64,000 bases of DNA from Bilifractor porci (GCF_009696005.1 NZ_VUMV01000002.1:310001-374000), one strand, 5' to 3'; numbered from the stretch's first letter, positions 27,178 to 36,256 are shown. The notes: generated from the letters alone by a model not told the origin. A program made the numbers and translations.

Positions 27178-29151
27178 ATGCTTTTTTATGATATGGAAGT
27201 GTTCAAGTATGACTGGTTAGGTGTCTTCATTGACATGGAAACTGAGCGCACAACAGTCATACACAATGACAGAAAGACTCTGACTGACTATTTCAACGAG
27301 CATTCATCTTCCATATGGGTAGGGTACAACAACAAGCATTATGACCAGTACATTGTGAAGGGAATAATGCTTGATTTAAACCCGAAAGACATCAACGACT
27401 CGATCATCATTCACCGCATGGACGGCTGGCAAATATCACCGGAATTCAACAAGATTCCAATGATTAACTACGATGTGAAGCAGAACCTTCCCGGATATAT
27501 CCGTAACTTTGGCTTGAAAACAATCGAAGGATTTATGGGTTCGGACATCCGGGAAACAGAGGTTCGCTTCGATGTTGACAGGCCACTCACAGAAGAAGAG
27601 CTGCAACAGACAATCTACTACTGTACGCATGATGTAGAAGAGACAATCAAGGTTTTCATGGCGAATGGCGATACTTTTTACGCCATGAAACAGATTGTCG
27701 AAGCGTTCCCGAAACAGGTGACACTTGCAGACATCGGGGATACCGAAGCAAGGATAACTGCAAAGGTTCTCGGATGCAGGAAGACCGACAGGATGGATGA
27801 ATTTGATTTTGAGTTTCTACCGTGTTTGAGGTTGAAAAAATACAAATTCGTTCAGGATTGGTTTGCGGAGCGCAGGGCAGAAGCGCAGAGGTTACACCTT
27901 GGTAATGCGTCAGAAAAAGAGAAGAAAGAGTGGTACAAGCAACAGAATCTGTCTTGTGAAATCTGCGGAATTACGTTTCAGTTTGGATTCGGCGGTGTAC
28001 ACGGAGCGCCTGATCATCCGATACGTCTTACAAGGGCAGACGGGGCAGGGTATCACGTTGATGTGAATAACTATTATCCTTCCATGTTGAACGCTTACGG
28101 CCTTGTTACACGGTCTGCAACAAACGATAACTACATGAAGGTGTACAACACCAGGAAAGCCATGAAGATGAAGCAGCTTGCCGCCAAAACAAGGCAGGAA
28201 GCAAAGGCATGGAAGAAGAAACAGTTGCCGTACAAGAAGATGCTTAATGCCCTGTCAGGAGCCATGAAGGATAGAACGAATCCTGCATATGATCCACGGA
28301 ATAACAATACCATGTGTATCAACGGACAGCTTATGCTGCTAGACCTTGTGGAACATCTGGAGGTAATACCGGGATTCAGACCGATCAACGTGAACACGGA
28401 CGGTCTTGTTGTATGGATTCCCGACACGGACGAAGCGTTCTATCAGATGGATGACATTTGTTATGAATGGGAGCAGAGATGCAGTACGGACAAATGTGAG
28501 ATAGGGCTTGCGCTTGACTGTTTGGATTCAATCACACAGAAAGACGTAAACAACTATTTGTGGGTGGATGCAGAGGGGGGAATTGAGCGTATCGGTTCAT
28601 ATGTAAAGGAGCTGTCACAAATAGACAATGACCTGCCGATTATCAACAAGGCGGTTGTTGATTGCTTATCAAAAGGCGTTCCGGTCGAGGAAACAATCAA
28701 CGGCTGCAATGATCTAGGAATGTTTCAGAAGATGGCAAAGCTCACAAAGGCATATGACCATGTGGAGAAGGAGTTCGGAGAATATAAAGTCAGAAGCCAT
28801 TTCTACAACGGAAGGGACGGAGTGCACGCAAAAGGACAGCTAAAGAGCCGTGATTATATTTACCAGAGAGAAAACAGAATTCTACATGAGCAGAATTTCC
28901 GTGTGTTTGCTTCAAAGGACATGAGGGAAGGGCGTTTGATCAAGTGCAAAGCGCTTGACAACGGAAAGTTTAGAAGAGACAAGTTCGGCAATACACCGGA
29001 TCACTGTTTTATCTGGAATGAGTCTACAGAAGGCGTGAAATGCCCGGAAAATCTGGACAAGGAATGGTATATCGATTTAGCGAGACAGAGGATAGAGGAT
29101 TATGGATTCAAAGATGAGAGGGACAATTATCAAGAGGATGCGGTCTGCTGA
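27178..29151 (+). CDS. Family B-type DNA polymerase with 3'-5' exonuclease domain
   Basis: 657 residues. The exonuclease motifs are YDMEVF (Exo I), GYNNKHYD (Exo II) and YYCTHDVEET (Exo III). The polymerase motifs are DVNNYYPSML (motif A), KKMLNALSGAMKD (motif B) and NVNTDGLVV (motif C). It is smaller than cellular PolB and typical of Firmicute phage replicases. It acts with the D5-type primase-helicase encoded at 29849. The start at 27178 has only a weak GAGAGACAAG site. Confidence 0.9.
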   Translation: MLFYDMEVFKYDWLGVFIDMETERTTVIHNDRKTLTDYFNEHSSSIWVGYNNKHYDQYIVKGIMLDLNPKDINDSIIIHRMDGWQISPEFNKIPMINYDVKQNLPGYIRNFGLKTIEGFMGSDIRETEVRFDVDRPLTEEELQQTIYYCTHDVEETIKVFMANGDTFYAMKQIVEAFPKQVTLADIGDTEARITAKVLGCRKTDRMDEFDFEFLPCLRLKKYKFVQDWFAERRAEAQRLHLGNASEKEKKEWYKQQNLSCEICGITFQFGFGGVHGAPDHPIRLTRADGAGYHVDVNNYYPSMLNAYGLVTRSATNDNYMKVYNTRKAMKMKQLAAKTRQEAKAWKKKQLPYKKMLNALSGAMKDRTNPAYDPRNNNTMCINGQLMLLDLVEHLEVIPGFRPINVNTDGLVVWIPDTDEAFYQMDDICYEWEQRCSTDKCEIGLALDCLDSITQKDVNNYLWVDAEGGIERIGSYVKELSQIDNDLPIINKAVVDCLSKGVPVEETINGCNDLGMFQKMAKLTKAYDHVEKEFGEYKVRSHFYNGRDGVHAKGQLKSRDYIYQRENRILHEQNFRVFASKDMREGRLIKCKALDNGKFRRDKFGNTPDHCFIWNESTEGVKCPENLDKEWYIDLARQRIEDYGFKDERDNYQEDAVC

Positions 29152-29365
29152 CGCAGGATATTTCTTTGTAAAAGGTGATGACGGAAAAGAATATTATGCG
29201 GCAAGAAAGTTCTGCAAGAACTATGTGAAGAAACACTGGAATCAGTTTGTGCAGGTAGGAAAGGTTGTCTATTTCATACCGAAGAAGAGTGACAGGGAAC
29301 GTCCAAACGCAACGGAAATAGATTTCGAGGATGATCACCATGACAACAACAGAGTTGGAAATTAA
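29102..29365 (+). CDS. Small OB-fold (cold-shock-like) protein
   Basis: 87 residues. RGTIIKRMRSADAGYFFVKGDDGKEYYA and the later QVGKVVYFIPKKSDRERPNA resemble a cold-shock/OB fold that binds nucleic acid. It overlaps the polymerase end by 50 nt; an internal ATG at 29114 is an alternative start. The family assignment is by pattern only. Confidence 0.6.
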   Translation: MDSKMRGTIIKRMRSADAGYFFVKGDDGKEYYAARKFCKNYVKKHWNQFVQVGKVVYFIPKKSDRERPNATEIDFEDDHHDNNRVGN

Positions 29366-29852
29366 ATATCCCGGAGGAATAATGCGGCTGAAGTTGGAAC
29401 GGTTCTTTCCGTGTACAGGAAGAGACTTAAGAAAATTGTTTCGCACGACTCTGAACGCTTCTCCGGACTACACAGAAGCGTGTGAAAAGATGGAAGCCTA
29501 TCTGAATAAGGCGCTTGCTGATGTTTCCGATGTAGTGCGCTTGAAAGAGTATGCGAACGGATATGCAGACTATCACGAAAAGTACAAGGAAAAGCTGGAA
29601 GAAGTCGCAAAGATGCAGGCCGACTTAGACCGGAACAAAGCCGCGATGAATAATTATGAACGAAGTTCTCCGCAGTATAAGATGCTTCACACGCACTACA
29701 AGGAACACAAAGACCGCCTGAGCGCAAAGAAATAATCACTGAAATTTTACAAGGCTTGTGCCACGGAGAACAAACGGGAGTTTGAAAAACTCATCAGGTA
29801 TCAGAAGAAGTACAAAGAAAATCTGAAACTATTAACGGAGTTGACGGGATGA
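29340..29852 (+). pseudogene. Coiled-coil phage protein with premature TAA
   Basis: The frame from ATG 29340 runs to TAA at 29733-29735 (131 residues, Lys/Glu-rich coiled coil). The same frame stays open for another 38 codons of similar composition (FYKACATENKREFEKLIRYQ) and ends at TGA 29850. That TGA overlaps the next start as ATGA, the standard junction in this operon. The inner TAA therefore looks like a nonsense mutation in a roughly 170-residue gene. Confidence 0.7.
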
Positions 29853-31849
29853 ATTGGAACGGTAATGACAAGGTATTTCGGACATATTTTCACGGGAAGA
29901 AGAAACAGGACAAAGAGAAAGTCCGATGTGTCCCGGCAGAAAAGGTAAAAGATCAGGAAGGGCACACTTTTGAAGAGGTAAGAGACGATGGTTTTTTCGG
30001 TGCCGTACTGAATCCCGGATATATTGACATTTCGTTTGATACCAAAGAAATGTCAGATGCCATGTTCGACATATTAGACTCACAGAGCCTTCATTGTCTG
30101 GAACTGAGCAACCCGAAGAACGGTCATATCCATACTTACTGGAAGAAGCCTAAAGACTGGAAATACAAGGACGGGGAAGATATTACACTTGCTTGCGGAC
30201 TTATCGCAGATATTCACAGCGGCAGCACCTTCATTCCTCTTTGTATTGACGGTGCAAAGAGATTCCCACCAGAGTATGACGAGACAGACGAGAACGGGGA
30301 TTATGACGAGGTTCCGAAGTTCCTATATCCGGTCAATACCAATAAGAAATTTTGGCATATGAGAGCCGGGGAAGGGAGAAACAGCGACTTACACGGTTAT
30401 ATCCTAGTTCTCTGGACACAGTTGCAAATGTCCAAAGACGAGGTGCGCAGGATGTACAAGGAGATTATCAACCCGTACATTCTTGCGGAACCACTTGATG
30501 AACGGGAACTCGACACAATCATGAGGGATGATTCGTTTCAGAGTATTGAGAATGACGAGGTTGTCCCGATTGAAAGTTTCTACGATGGGAGAACGTTTCT
30601 TACAGACGTGTTTTCAGATTACATGATCGAACACGCACACGTCTGCAAGATCAGCGGGAGACTGCATGTCTATGAGAACGGGATATACGTGTACGGAAAA
30701 GACAAACTGTATCACAGAATGCTGAAATATGACCGCAGAATGAAGCGGAACAACAAGGCAGAGGTATATGAATTCTTGTGGAGTGAAGCCCCGGAGATAG
30801 ACGGAGGAATGAAACCGCAGTATGTGGCTTTTGAAAACGGTATTTATGACATCATAAACGACTGCATGATGCCATTCAGCCCGGAATTCATTATCACCAA
30901 CAAGATACCGTGGAATTACAACCCGACAGCGTACTGTGAATCGACAGATAAGATGCTTGATAACGTGTCATGCCACGACAAGGACATCCGCTATTTACTG
31001 GAACAGTTTATAGGATATTGCATGTTTAGAAGCAACGTGTACCAGAAAGCGGTGATACTTGTCGGCAGCGGAGCAAACGGAAAATCCGCAATGCTCAGAA
31101 CCATACAGGCGATGCTTGGAACAGAAAATTTTTCAACACTGGATATTAACGCACTTAACGACAGGTTTTCCACATCGTTGATGTATGAAAAACTCGCAAA
31201 TATCGGTGATGATATTTCCGATGAGTTCTTACACGGCAATCAGGTGGCAACGTTCAAGAAAGTAGTAACCGGTGACCGGATTAAGGCAGAGGACAAAGGC
31301 GTTGAGCCATACGAATTCAACCCGTATGCGAAACTTATTTTCTCCTGTAACGACATGCCTAGAATCCGTGATAGGAGCGGGGCGGTAAAGCGTAGACTGA
31401 TTATGATTCCGTTTAACGCAAAGTTCAGTCCGGACGATAAAGACTATGACCCGCACATCGAGGACAAAGTTCAGACAAGGGAGAGTATCGAATATCTGAT
31501 TCGGATTTCCCTTAATGCTTTCCGTGACGTAATAAAGGAAAACAAATTCCACGAGTCAAGCGCGACAAACGAGACACTTAAAAGCTATGACACGGAGAAT
31601 AACCCGATTATAGGTTTCGTCACAGAACTCGACGAAGGTGTACATCCGGATGACCCATGGAAAGCATTGATCGGTCAACCGGTAAGAGTAACTTATGACA
31701 AATACATTCATTATTGTGATTCTTCCGGTATTCATCGAATGACAATAAGCACTTTTTCTAAACAGCTTTCCTTGCTGTACGGAATTAAAAGCTCAGTCTC
31801 GATAATAGACGGGAAGTCTCACAGGGTATATACGAAGGAGAAACAATGA
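29849..31849 (+). CDS. Phage primase-helicase (D5/P4-type, superfamily 3)
   Basis: 666 residues. The N-terminal half (to about 250) is a primase-like domain with GYIDISFD and primase C-terminal segments. The SF3 helicase core has Walker A GSGANGKS at 406-413, Walker B-type LANIGDDISDE and sensor KLIFSCNDMP. It is expected to unwind DNA and prime at the phage origin together with the family B polymerase. It ends in an ATGA overlap with the next gene. Confidence 0.92.
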   Translation: MNWNGNDKVFRTYFHGKKKQDKEKVRCVPAEKVKDQEGHTFEEVRDDGFFGAVLNPGYIDISFDTKEMSDAMFDILDSQSLHCLELSNPKNGHIHTYWKKPKDWKYKDGEDITLACGLIADIHSGSTFIPLCIDGAKRFPPEYDETDENGDYDEVPKFLYPVNTNKKFWHMRAGEGRNSDLHGYILVLWTQLQMSKDEVRRMYKEIINPYILAEPLDERELDTIMRDDSFQSIENDEVVPIESFYDGRTFLTDVFSDYMIEHAHVCKISGRLHVYENGIYVYGKDKLYHRMLKYDRRMKRNNKAEVYEFLWSEAPEIDGGMKPQYVAFENGIYDIINDCMMPFSPEFIITNKIPWNYNPTAYCESTDKMLDNVSCHDKDIRYLLEQFIGYCMFRSNVYQKAVILVGSGANGKSAMLRTIQAMLGTENFSTLDINALNDRFSTSLMYEKLANIGDDISDEFLHGNQVATFKKVVTGDRIKAEDKGVEPYEFNPYAKLIFSCNDMPRIRDRSGAVKRRLIMIPFNAKFSPDDKDYDPHIEDKVQTRESIEYLIRISLNAFRDVIKENKFHESSATNETLKSYDTENNPIIGFVTELDEGVHPDDPWKALIGQPVRVTYDKYIHYCDSSGIHRMTISTFSKQLSLLYGIKSSVSIIDGKSHRVYTKEKQ

Positions 31850-32521
31850 AAGTATTGGTAGCTTGCGAGGAATCGCAGAGAGTGTGTACAGAGTTCCGAA
31901 AACGAGGACATGAAGCGTACAGTTGCGATATTCAGAAATGCAGTGGTGGTCACCCGGAATGGCACATTCTCGACAACGCTTTATACGTGATAGGGGGGGG
32001 GTACCGTGAAGCTGCAAAACGGTAAGTGGTTGACCGTTGACCATTGGGATTTGATCATTGCACACCCGCCATGCACTTACCTGTCACACGTAAATACAGC
32101 CGGTCACAGCTTGAAAAAGACACCAGAAAACCGCATAGAGGGCGCAACAATCGAACGGATTCACGCTATGGAATTTTTTATGAGGTGCTTTCAGGCACCT
32201 TGCGAGAAAGTAGCGGTTGAGAATCCGGTCGGAATCATGAATTCCGTTTTCAGGCAGCCAGATCAGATTATCGAACCGTACCAGTTCGCAGAATCCATAG
32301 ACGATTCTGAGAATTATGTTACGAAGCGCACATGTTTGTGGTTAAAAGGGCTAAATCCGTTGAAAACGAATGATCTTCCCAGACCAGACAATGCAAAATT
32401 GTTCGGGACGTATGCAACTGGAAAATCAAAATGTTGGGAAGATTCAAGCACAAGAGACGCAGGAGTCAGAAGCAAGACATTTCTGGGCATAGCAAAAGCA
32501 ATGGCAGAACAGTGGGGATAA
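31846..32521 (+). pseudogene. DNA cytosine methyltransferase-like gene, frameshifted at a G9 run
   Basis: From ATG 31846 the frame reads MKVLVACEESQRVCTEFRKR and runs to TAA 32023. The homologous continuation is in another frame (from 32006: KLQNGKWLTVDHWDLIIAHP, then PCTYLS and the rest) to 32521. The join is a run of nine G at 31993-32001; ten (or seven) G would restore one frame of about 225 residues. The PPCT motif and the N-terminal VLVACEES fold match phage cytosine methyltransferase-like proteins. This is a switch-off by slippage, a decayed gene, or a sequence error. Confidence 0.85.
31993..32001 (+). repeat. Homopolymer of nine G inside the methyltransferase-like gene
   Basis: This is the exact point where the two halves of the coding sequence change frame. 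Such runs are hot spots for slipped-strand mispairing and also for sequencing error. Confidence 0.95.
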
Positions 32522-32524
32522 TTT

Positions 32525-32851
32525 ATGAGATACGAAGTAAATGAATGCTGCGATTGCGCTAATGACACATATCCATGTATTGGTGACTCATGCAGTCTCA
32601 TGCATACAGTCAGATACCGATGCGATGACTGCGATACAGACGATCTGACAGAAGATCAAATACATCACATTGACGGAATGGATTTGTGTGACGATTGCTA
32701 TCGGGACTATACCATGTGGGACGATTACGATTACTGCGACGAGTGCCAGGGATATGGTGACGATTACAGCTTTGATGATGACGGAGAATTAGTTGATAAC
32801 TGTACAGATTGCGCTTTCAATCCATACAGAAAGGAGAACGATGATGAGTAA
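32525..32851 (+). CDS. Cys- and Asp-rich zinc-finger-like protein
   Basis: 108 residues with multiple CxxC pairs (CCDCAND, YRCDDCDTDD, CDDCYRDY, CDECQGYGDD, CTDCAF), suggesting two or three zinc sites in a very acidic protein. No named family. It overlaps the next gene by 11 nt. Confidence 0.65.
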   Translation: MRYEVNECCDCANDTYPCIGDSCSLMHTVRYRCDDCDTDDLTEDQIHHIDGMDLCDDCYRDYTMWDDYDYCDECQGYGDDYSFDDDGELVDNCTDCAFNPYRKENDDE

Positions 32852-33299
32852 GTTTACAGAAGATGAAAAAATAATTTTAAGAAATCTGCCGAAAGAATAT
32901 AAGTATATCGCAAGGGATAAAGATGGAATGATTTATGTCTATGATATGTTGCCTACAAGGTTGTATAGCCGATTCGCATTAAAGGGAATTTGGCGAAGTT
33001 TAAGCGTGTTTGAAAATATATTCAAAGGTGTTACATGGGAAAACAGCCCGATCTGTTTCCGTGATCCGCAGATTCTCGATGATAAAGAACGAGAGTATCT
33101 TACGGCGGTGTTGAAGCCACTGCCGAAAGTTAAAACAATTAAGAAAGTCGAAACACCAATGATAAATAGCGAATATTTAATGGTGATATTTCGCAATAGA
33201 GAAATCATGTCATTCCCGTTTTTCAAATTACATGCGATGTACAGGGGCATGGAAGTTGGAAGAGAATACACGCTTAAAGAGCTGGGGTTGAAATTATGA
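32841..33299 (+). CDS. Hypothetical phage protein
   Basis: 152 residues from ATG 32841 (GGAG upstream). Contains DEKIILRNLPKEYKYIARDK, a helical N-terminus found in several Firmicute phage proteins of unknown role. It is coupled to the next gene by ATGA. Confidence 0.65.
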   Translation: MMSKFTEDEKIILRNLPKEYKYIARDKDGMIYVYDMLPTRLYSRFALKGIWRSLSVFENIFKGVTWENSPICFRDPQILDDKEREYLTAVLKPLPKVKTIKKVETPMINSEYLMVIFRNREIMSFPFFKLHAMYRGMEVGREYTLKELGLKL

Positions 33300-33553
33300 G
33301 TGCAATCACAAAGAAAGCAGAAGTGTTTAAGGAAGAACTGAAAAAGAATTATATAGGTTGTAGAACCTGTAAGCACAGACCAGAAATAGACGATGATGGT
33401 GACGTGGTTCCACCAAAAATGAACGAGCCAGTCAATTATTCTTTTGAAGATTACAAATGTCCGTTTGTTTGTGACGATTCGTATTACAACAGAATGCCAG
33501 ACGATGATTTCTACTGTAGCTATTGGGAAGGAGAACAGGATGAGACTGATTAA
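33296..33553 (+). CDS. Small cysteine-containing phage protein
   Basis: 85 residues. CRTCKHR near the N-terminus and CPFVCDD/CSYWEG later could bind one metal. It overlaps the neighbours by 4 and 14 nt. Unknown function. Confidence 0.6.
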   Translation: MSAITKKAEVFKEELKKNYIGCRTCKHRPEIDDDGDVVPPKMNEPVNYSFEDYKCPFVCDDSYYNRMPDDDFYCSYWEGEQDETD

Positions 33554-33851
33554 TGCAGATGAATTGAAACACGGTTTCAATACTCATTTTGTAAGCGAAA
33601 AATACGGTTATGAAAATATTGATGTACGAGAAGTGATCGAGCGTATAGATGCTATGCCAACACTCGGGGGAACGCCAATATCGGCACACTGGATTCCAGA
33701 ATGCCCTAATAAACGCACTGGGAAAGCCTACAGGCACACATGTTCGAGATGTGGAAGAACCGTATATGATGAACGGCAGGTATCTATTGACGAGAAGGGA
33801 TACTATTTTTGTCCGCACTGTGGTGCGAAGATGAACGAGGTGGAAGAATGA
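33540..33851 (+). CDS. Zinc-ribbon protein, first of three sharing a C-terminal module
   Basis: 103 residues from ATG 33540. The N-terminus RLINADELKHGF plus VIERIDAMPTL is a common phage leader. The C-terminal half has CSRCGRTV and CPHCGAKMNE, a rubredoxin-like zinc ribbon. The same C-terminal module recurs in the genes at 34597 and 34949 behind different N-termini. Confidence 0.72.
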   Translation: MRLINADELKHGFNTHFVSEKYGYENIDVREVIERIDAMPTLGGTPISAHWIPECPNKRTGKAYRHTCSRCGRTVYDERQVSIDEKGYYFCPHCGAKMNEVEE

Positions 33852-33956
33852 AAGAAACTTTATACATGCGAAATTTGTCACATCGACTACGCTGACCCAC
33901 AAAAGGCCACAAAATGTATAGGAGATAAGAAATGGATGAACATTGTTTGTTTTTGA
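33848..33956 (+). pseudogene. Very small Cys-motif gene, frame-shifted at its start
   Basis: An ATGA overlap start at 33848 leads into ATG-AAA-GAA, which soon stops. One base over, the frame reads KKLYTCEICHIDYADP, then QKATKC, to TGA 33954. Removing one A at 33851-33853 would join them into a roughly 36-residue zinc-knuckle protein. The call is tentative because the gene is short. Confidence 0.45.
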
Positions 33957-34132
33957 AAAACAGGGATATAAGGATACTTGATGAATTACAAGAAGATGTA
34001 AATTTATTGCAATCGAGAATTAATGAGGTACGCAGGCATGTTCTGGAATGCAAAAGTAAAGAAGATTTTGAAAAAATAGATGAAGAGATACCGTTTGACG
34101 AGGGTTATAAGCATATAGAACTTTTTGACTAG
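33932..34132 (+). CDS. Hypothetical coiled-coil protein
   Basis: 66 residues, acidic, with a long heptad-like helix (IRILDELQEDVNLLQSRINE). An AGGAG site lies upstream. No recognised family. Confidence 0.6.
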   Translation: MDEHCLFLKNRDIRILDELQEDVNLLQSRINEVRRHVLECKSKEDFEKIDEEIPFDEGYKHIELFD

Positions 34133-34366
34133 ATTATAAACCAACCGGTTTATATACTGCCCCACGTAACTGAAGAATCCCAACAGTATGACTGATGAAT
34201 AGGGTTACAACGGAAAATAAAAAACAGGACGCAACAAATGTGATGGCACACGTAAACAGCCGGACGGGGCAGCGGCACACAGACAGATGCTCCGGGGGAT
34301 GGATGACGATAAAAGGATTCCGCCGCCCGGAGGTCTGGAGGAGGGAAGATATGAGAGGTGAACAGG
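34133..34366 (+). other. Gap without a confident gene
   Basis: It begins with a small hairpin (TAAACC / GGTTTA, 34136-34151). Two different short frames are open in 34195-34380, and neither has a good ribosome site or a recognised product. One reads DKRIPPPGGLEEGRYE. It may be a decayed gene. Confidence 0.4.
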
Positions 34367-34609
34367 ATGAAATGTGTTAGATGTCCTCTATACCACTACT
34401 GGAGCAATGAAAGCGATAGTGGCGAGGCGTGTGCGATATTTGGAGATGGGTGGGATAGCCCATTTCAGTATGAAGATAAAGACGGAACAACAGTAGGGTG
34501 TTATCTTGATAGTCACTTTATCAAAAAAGCAGACGCAGAGCGAGATGAATACTATGCGGCAATGGCAGAAAGCATGATGAGAGGTGAACAGGACGAATGG
34601 ATGATCTAA
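34367..34609 (+). CDS. Small Cys-rich phage protein
   Basis: 80 residues from ATG 34367. KCVRCPLYHYW and later cysteines suggest metal binding. The initiation region (GAGAGGTGAACAGGAYGAA) is repeated almost exactly before the next gene, so one may derive from the other. It overlaps that gene by 13 nt. Confidence 0.62.
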   Translation: MKCVRCPLYHYWSNESDSGEACAIFGDGWDSPFQYEDKDGTTVGCYLDSHFIKKADAERDEYYAAMAESMMRGEQDEWMI

Positions 34610-34962
34610 TCAGCAGACAGGCAGCGATTGATGCGCTTAGAACGTGTTATGACACAGAAACTGTCACATACACAAATGGCAATGAATACATTGACTACGA
34701 TCAAATGTTAGATTTATTAAATTCGCTTCCGACCGTACAGCCCGAACCGTCAATCCCGTTGTCGTGGATTGAGAAACCAGTAGCACATGCACATTGGTTT
34801 ACGCTAGATCCGAATCAGCGCACGGGAAAAGCATATGAATTCGCATGTTCAAATTGTGAACGAGTCGTATTCACTTCTAGGCAAAAATCCATAAATGAGT
34901 TGGGATATGTATTTTGTCCACACTGCGGCGCAAAGATGGACGAGGATAATGAAAATGGATAA
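34597..34962 (+). CDS. Zinc-ribbon protein, second of three
   Basis: 121 residues. The N-terminus MDDLISRQAAIDALRT with LPTVQPE is a well-known phage/prophage leader. The C-terminus carries the shared ribbon (CSNCERVV, CPHCGAKMDE). It overlaps both neighbours. The protein is expected to bind zinc; the partner is unknown. Confidence 0.72.
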   Translation: MDDLISRQAAIDALRTCYDTETVTYTNGNEYIDYDQMLDLLNSLPTVQPEPSIPLSWIEKPVAHAHWFTLDPNQRTGKAYEFACSNCERVVFTSRQKSINELGYVFCPHCGAKMDEDNENG

Positions 34963-35176
34963 AGAAAAAACAATACATGCACATTGGGAACTTGCCCCTG
35001 AAGATACGGCGTATGACAACGTGTGGATATGTTCAAACTGCGGTGAAGATTTCACACAACACAGAAAACCGAAATTTAGATATTGTCCGAACTGTGGAGC
35101 AAGGATGGATGAGGGTGAGAATGATGAAAACAAGAACGAGATGGAAAACGTGGAACAGAAAACATCCGATTATTAA
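34949..35176 (+). CDS. Zinc-ribbon protein, third of three
   Basis: 75 residues from ATG 34949 (34955 possible). It is almost only the shared module: AHWELAPED, CSNCGEDF and CPNCGARMDE, plus an acidic tail. It overlaps the preceding and following genes. Confidence 0.68.
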   Translation: MKMDKEKTIHAHWELAPEDTAYDNVWICSNCGEDFTQHRKPKFRYCPNCGARMDEGENDENKNEMENVEQKTSDY

Positions 35177-35461
35177 CAAAAGATTGTTTTGTGAAGAGCT
35201 CGGTGGGTTTTATAAGATTACCAAGATTCAATCGTGTAAAGAATACTGCCGTAATGCGGTTACGCCTGATGGGTCAAACTGGTTCATAAAAGAAAGGGCG
35301 TTTGTGAGAACGGACAGCAATATCAAATATATAGTTCCGTATTTGTGGTTATATTCAAATAGCACAGACGAAAGTGGGAATTTGTTGAAGAGGTAATAGA
35401 TAAAATTGAAAGCCGAAACAGACCAATGATAGGAGATGAGACAGATGATGGAAGAGATTAA
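35121..35461 (+). pseudogene. Hypothetical phage protein, frame-shifted near its C-terminus
   Basis: From ATG 35121 the frame gives KRLFCEELGGFYKITKIQSC and onward to SNSTDESGNLLKR, stopping at 35394. One base over, the reading continues as FVEEVIDKIESRNRPMIGDE and DDGRD to TAA 35459, which overlaps the next start as neighbours here normally do. A fourth T in the TTT run after GGGAA (near 35380) would join them. The evidence is reading-frame continuity only. Confidence 0.55.
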
Positions 35462-35693
35462 ACCAGATGACATCATTTCCCATCCTTCACATTATTGCGA
35501 AGGACGGAAATATGAGCCAAAAGACGTTATAGCCGATTGGGATTTGGATTTCTTTTTGGGGTCTGCAATCAAATATATTTCCAGAGCAGGAAGAAAGCCG
35601 GGGAATTCCAAAGAACAGGATTTAAGAAAAGCGATCCAGTATCTTGAATTTGAAATCGAGAAGGAGAAACCAGATGGGTGTTCCGACAGATGA
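35445..35693 (+). CDS. DUF3310 family protein
   Basis: About 82 residues from ATG 35445 (AGGAG upstream; an ATG at 35436 is possible). HPSHYCEGRKYEPKDVIADW, then SAIKYISRAGRKPG and DLRKAIQYLEFEIE match the DUF3310 (SaV-like) proteins that sit beside phage nucleotide-metabolism genes. dUTPase is nearby. Function not established. Confidence 0.85.
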   Translation: MMEEIKPDDIISHPSHYCEGRKYEPKDVIADWDLDFFLGSAIKYISRAGRKPGNSKEQDLRKAIQYLEFEIEKEKPDGCSDR

Positions 35694-35972
35694 ACAAGAA
35701 ACTATAGTACAAATTAGCCGTATCAGCGGCAAGGCTACGTTTATACCTCTGACTCAACAATGCTTACAAAATTACACAAATTAATGAAGAAAAACCCGGA
35801 AGAATGGCGGCTGGTGCATCAGGACACAGTGAATGGAGAAGTCGTATCTGAGACATTTGAGTGTCCAAAGAAATTAATTAGTCTCCGTGCTTCTACATCA
35901 TCCAGAGTTATGACAGAAGAACAGAGACAGGCTGCAGCAGAAAGATTAAGAAAGGCGAGGGAGAACAAATGA
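35674..35972 (+). pseudogene. Conserved phage protein broken by a one-base deletion
   Basis: ATG 35674 (AAGGAG upstream) gives MGVPTDEQETIVQISRISGK and ATF, then a nonsense continuation. One base away the frame reads YTSDSTMLTKLHKLMKKNPE, then EWRLV and CPKKLISLRAS, ending at 35972. Related phage proteins have the two halves joined (GVPTDEQE ... YTSDSTM ... CPKELISFR), so one base is missing near 35720-35723. The downstream part alone could start at ATG 35760 (70 residues). Confidence 0.75.
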
Positions 35973-36256
35973 ATTTTGCAGGAGCGTTATTCGCATTACA
36001 AAGAGGACACAAGGTAAAAAGACATCATTGGACAGGATATTGGAAAGCACGTCAGAGGTTGTCAGACGATAAGTGGATAATCGAAATTCACACTTATGAT
36101 GGGGAAACATCTGATCTTACAAAAACGAGCAACATCATGTATACACTTTCTAATTGTGCTTGCGATGACTGGGAGATTGTCGAGGACTGGAATAAAAACA
36201 CGACGCAGCCAGATTACATGAATGATAACTGCGTAGTAGAGGAGGACAAGCAATGA
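35969..36256 (+). CDS. DUF2829/Tad2-like protein, possible anti-Thoeris factor
   Basis: 95 residues. MNFAGALFALQRGHKVKRHH with a following Trp-Gly pair and the C-terminal CDDWEIVEDW match the DUF2829 pattern (NFxxALxxLkxGxkVxRxxW ... DWxxv). DUF2829 includes Tad2, which sequesters the Thoeris signal molecule. The match is by motif only and the middle is longer than usual. It is coupled to dut by ATGA. Confidence 0.6.
   Translation: MNFAGALFALQRGHKVKRHHWTGYWKARQRLSDDKWIIEIHTYDGETSDLTKTSNIMYTLSNCACDDWEIVEDWNKNTTQPDYMNDNCVVEEDKQ

Noticed and set aside
34195-34380. 61-codon frame before the Cys-rich gene
   Set aside because: No ribosome site, unlike its neighbours in base use, and a competing frame in the same stretch; reported only as an uncertain gap.
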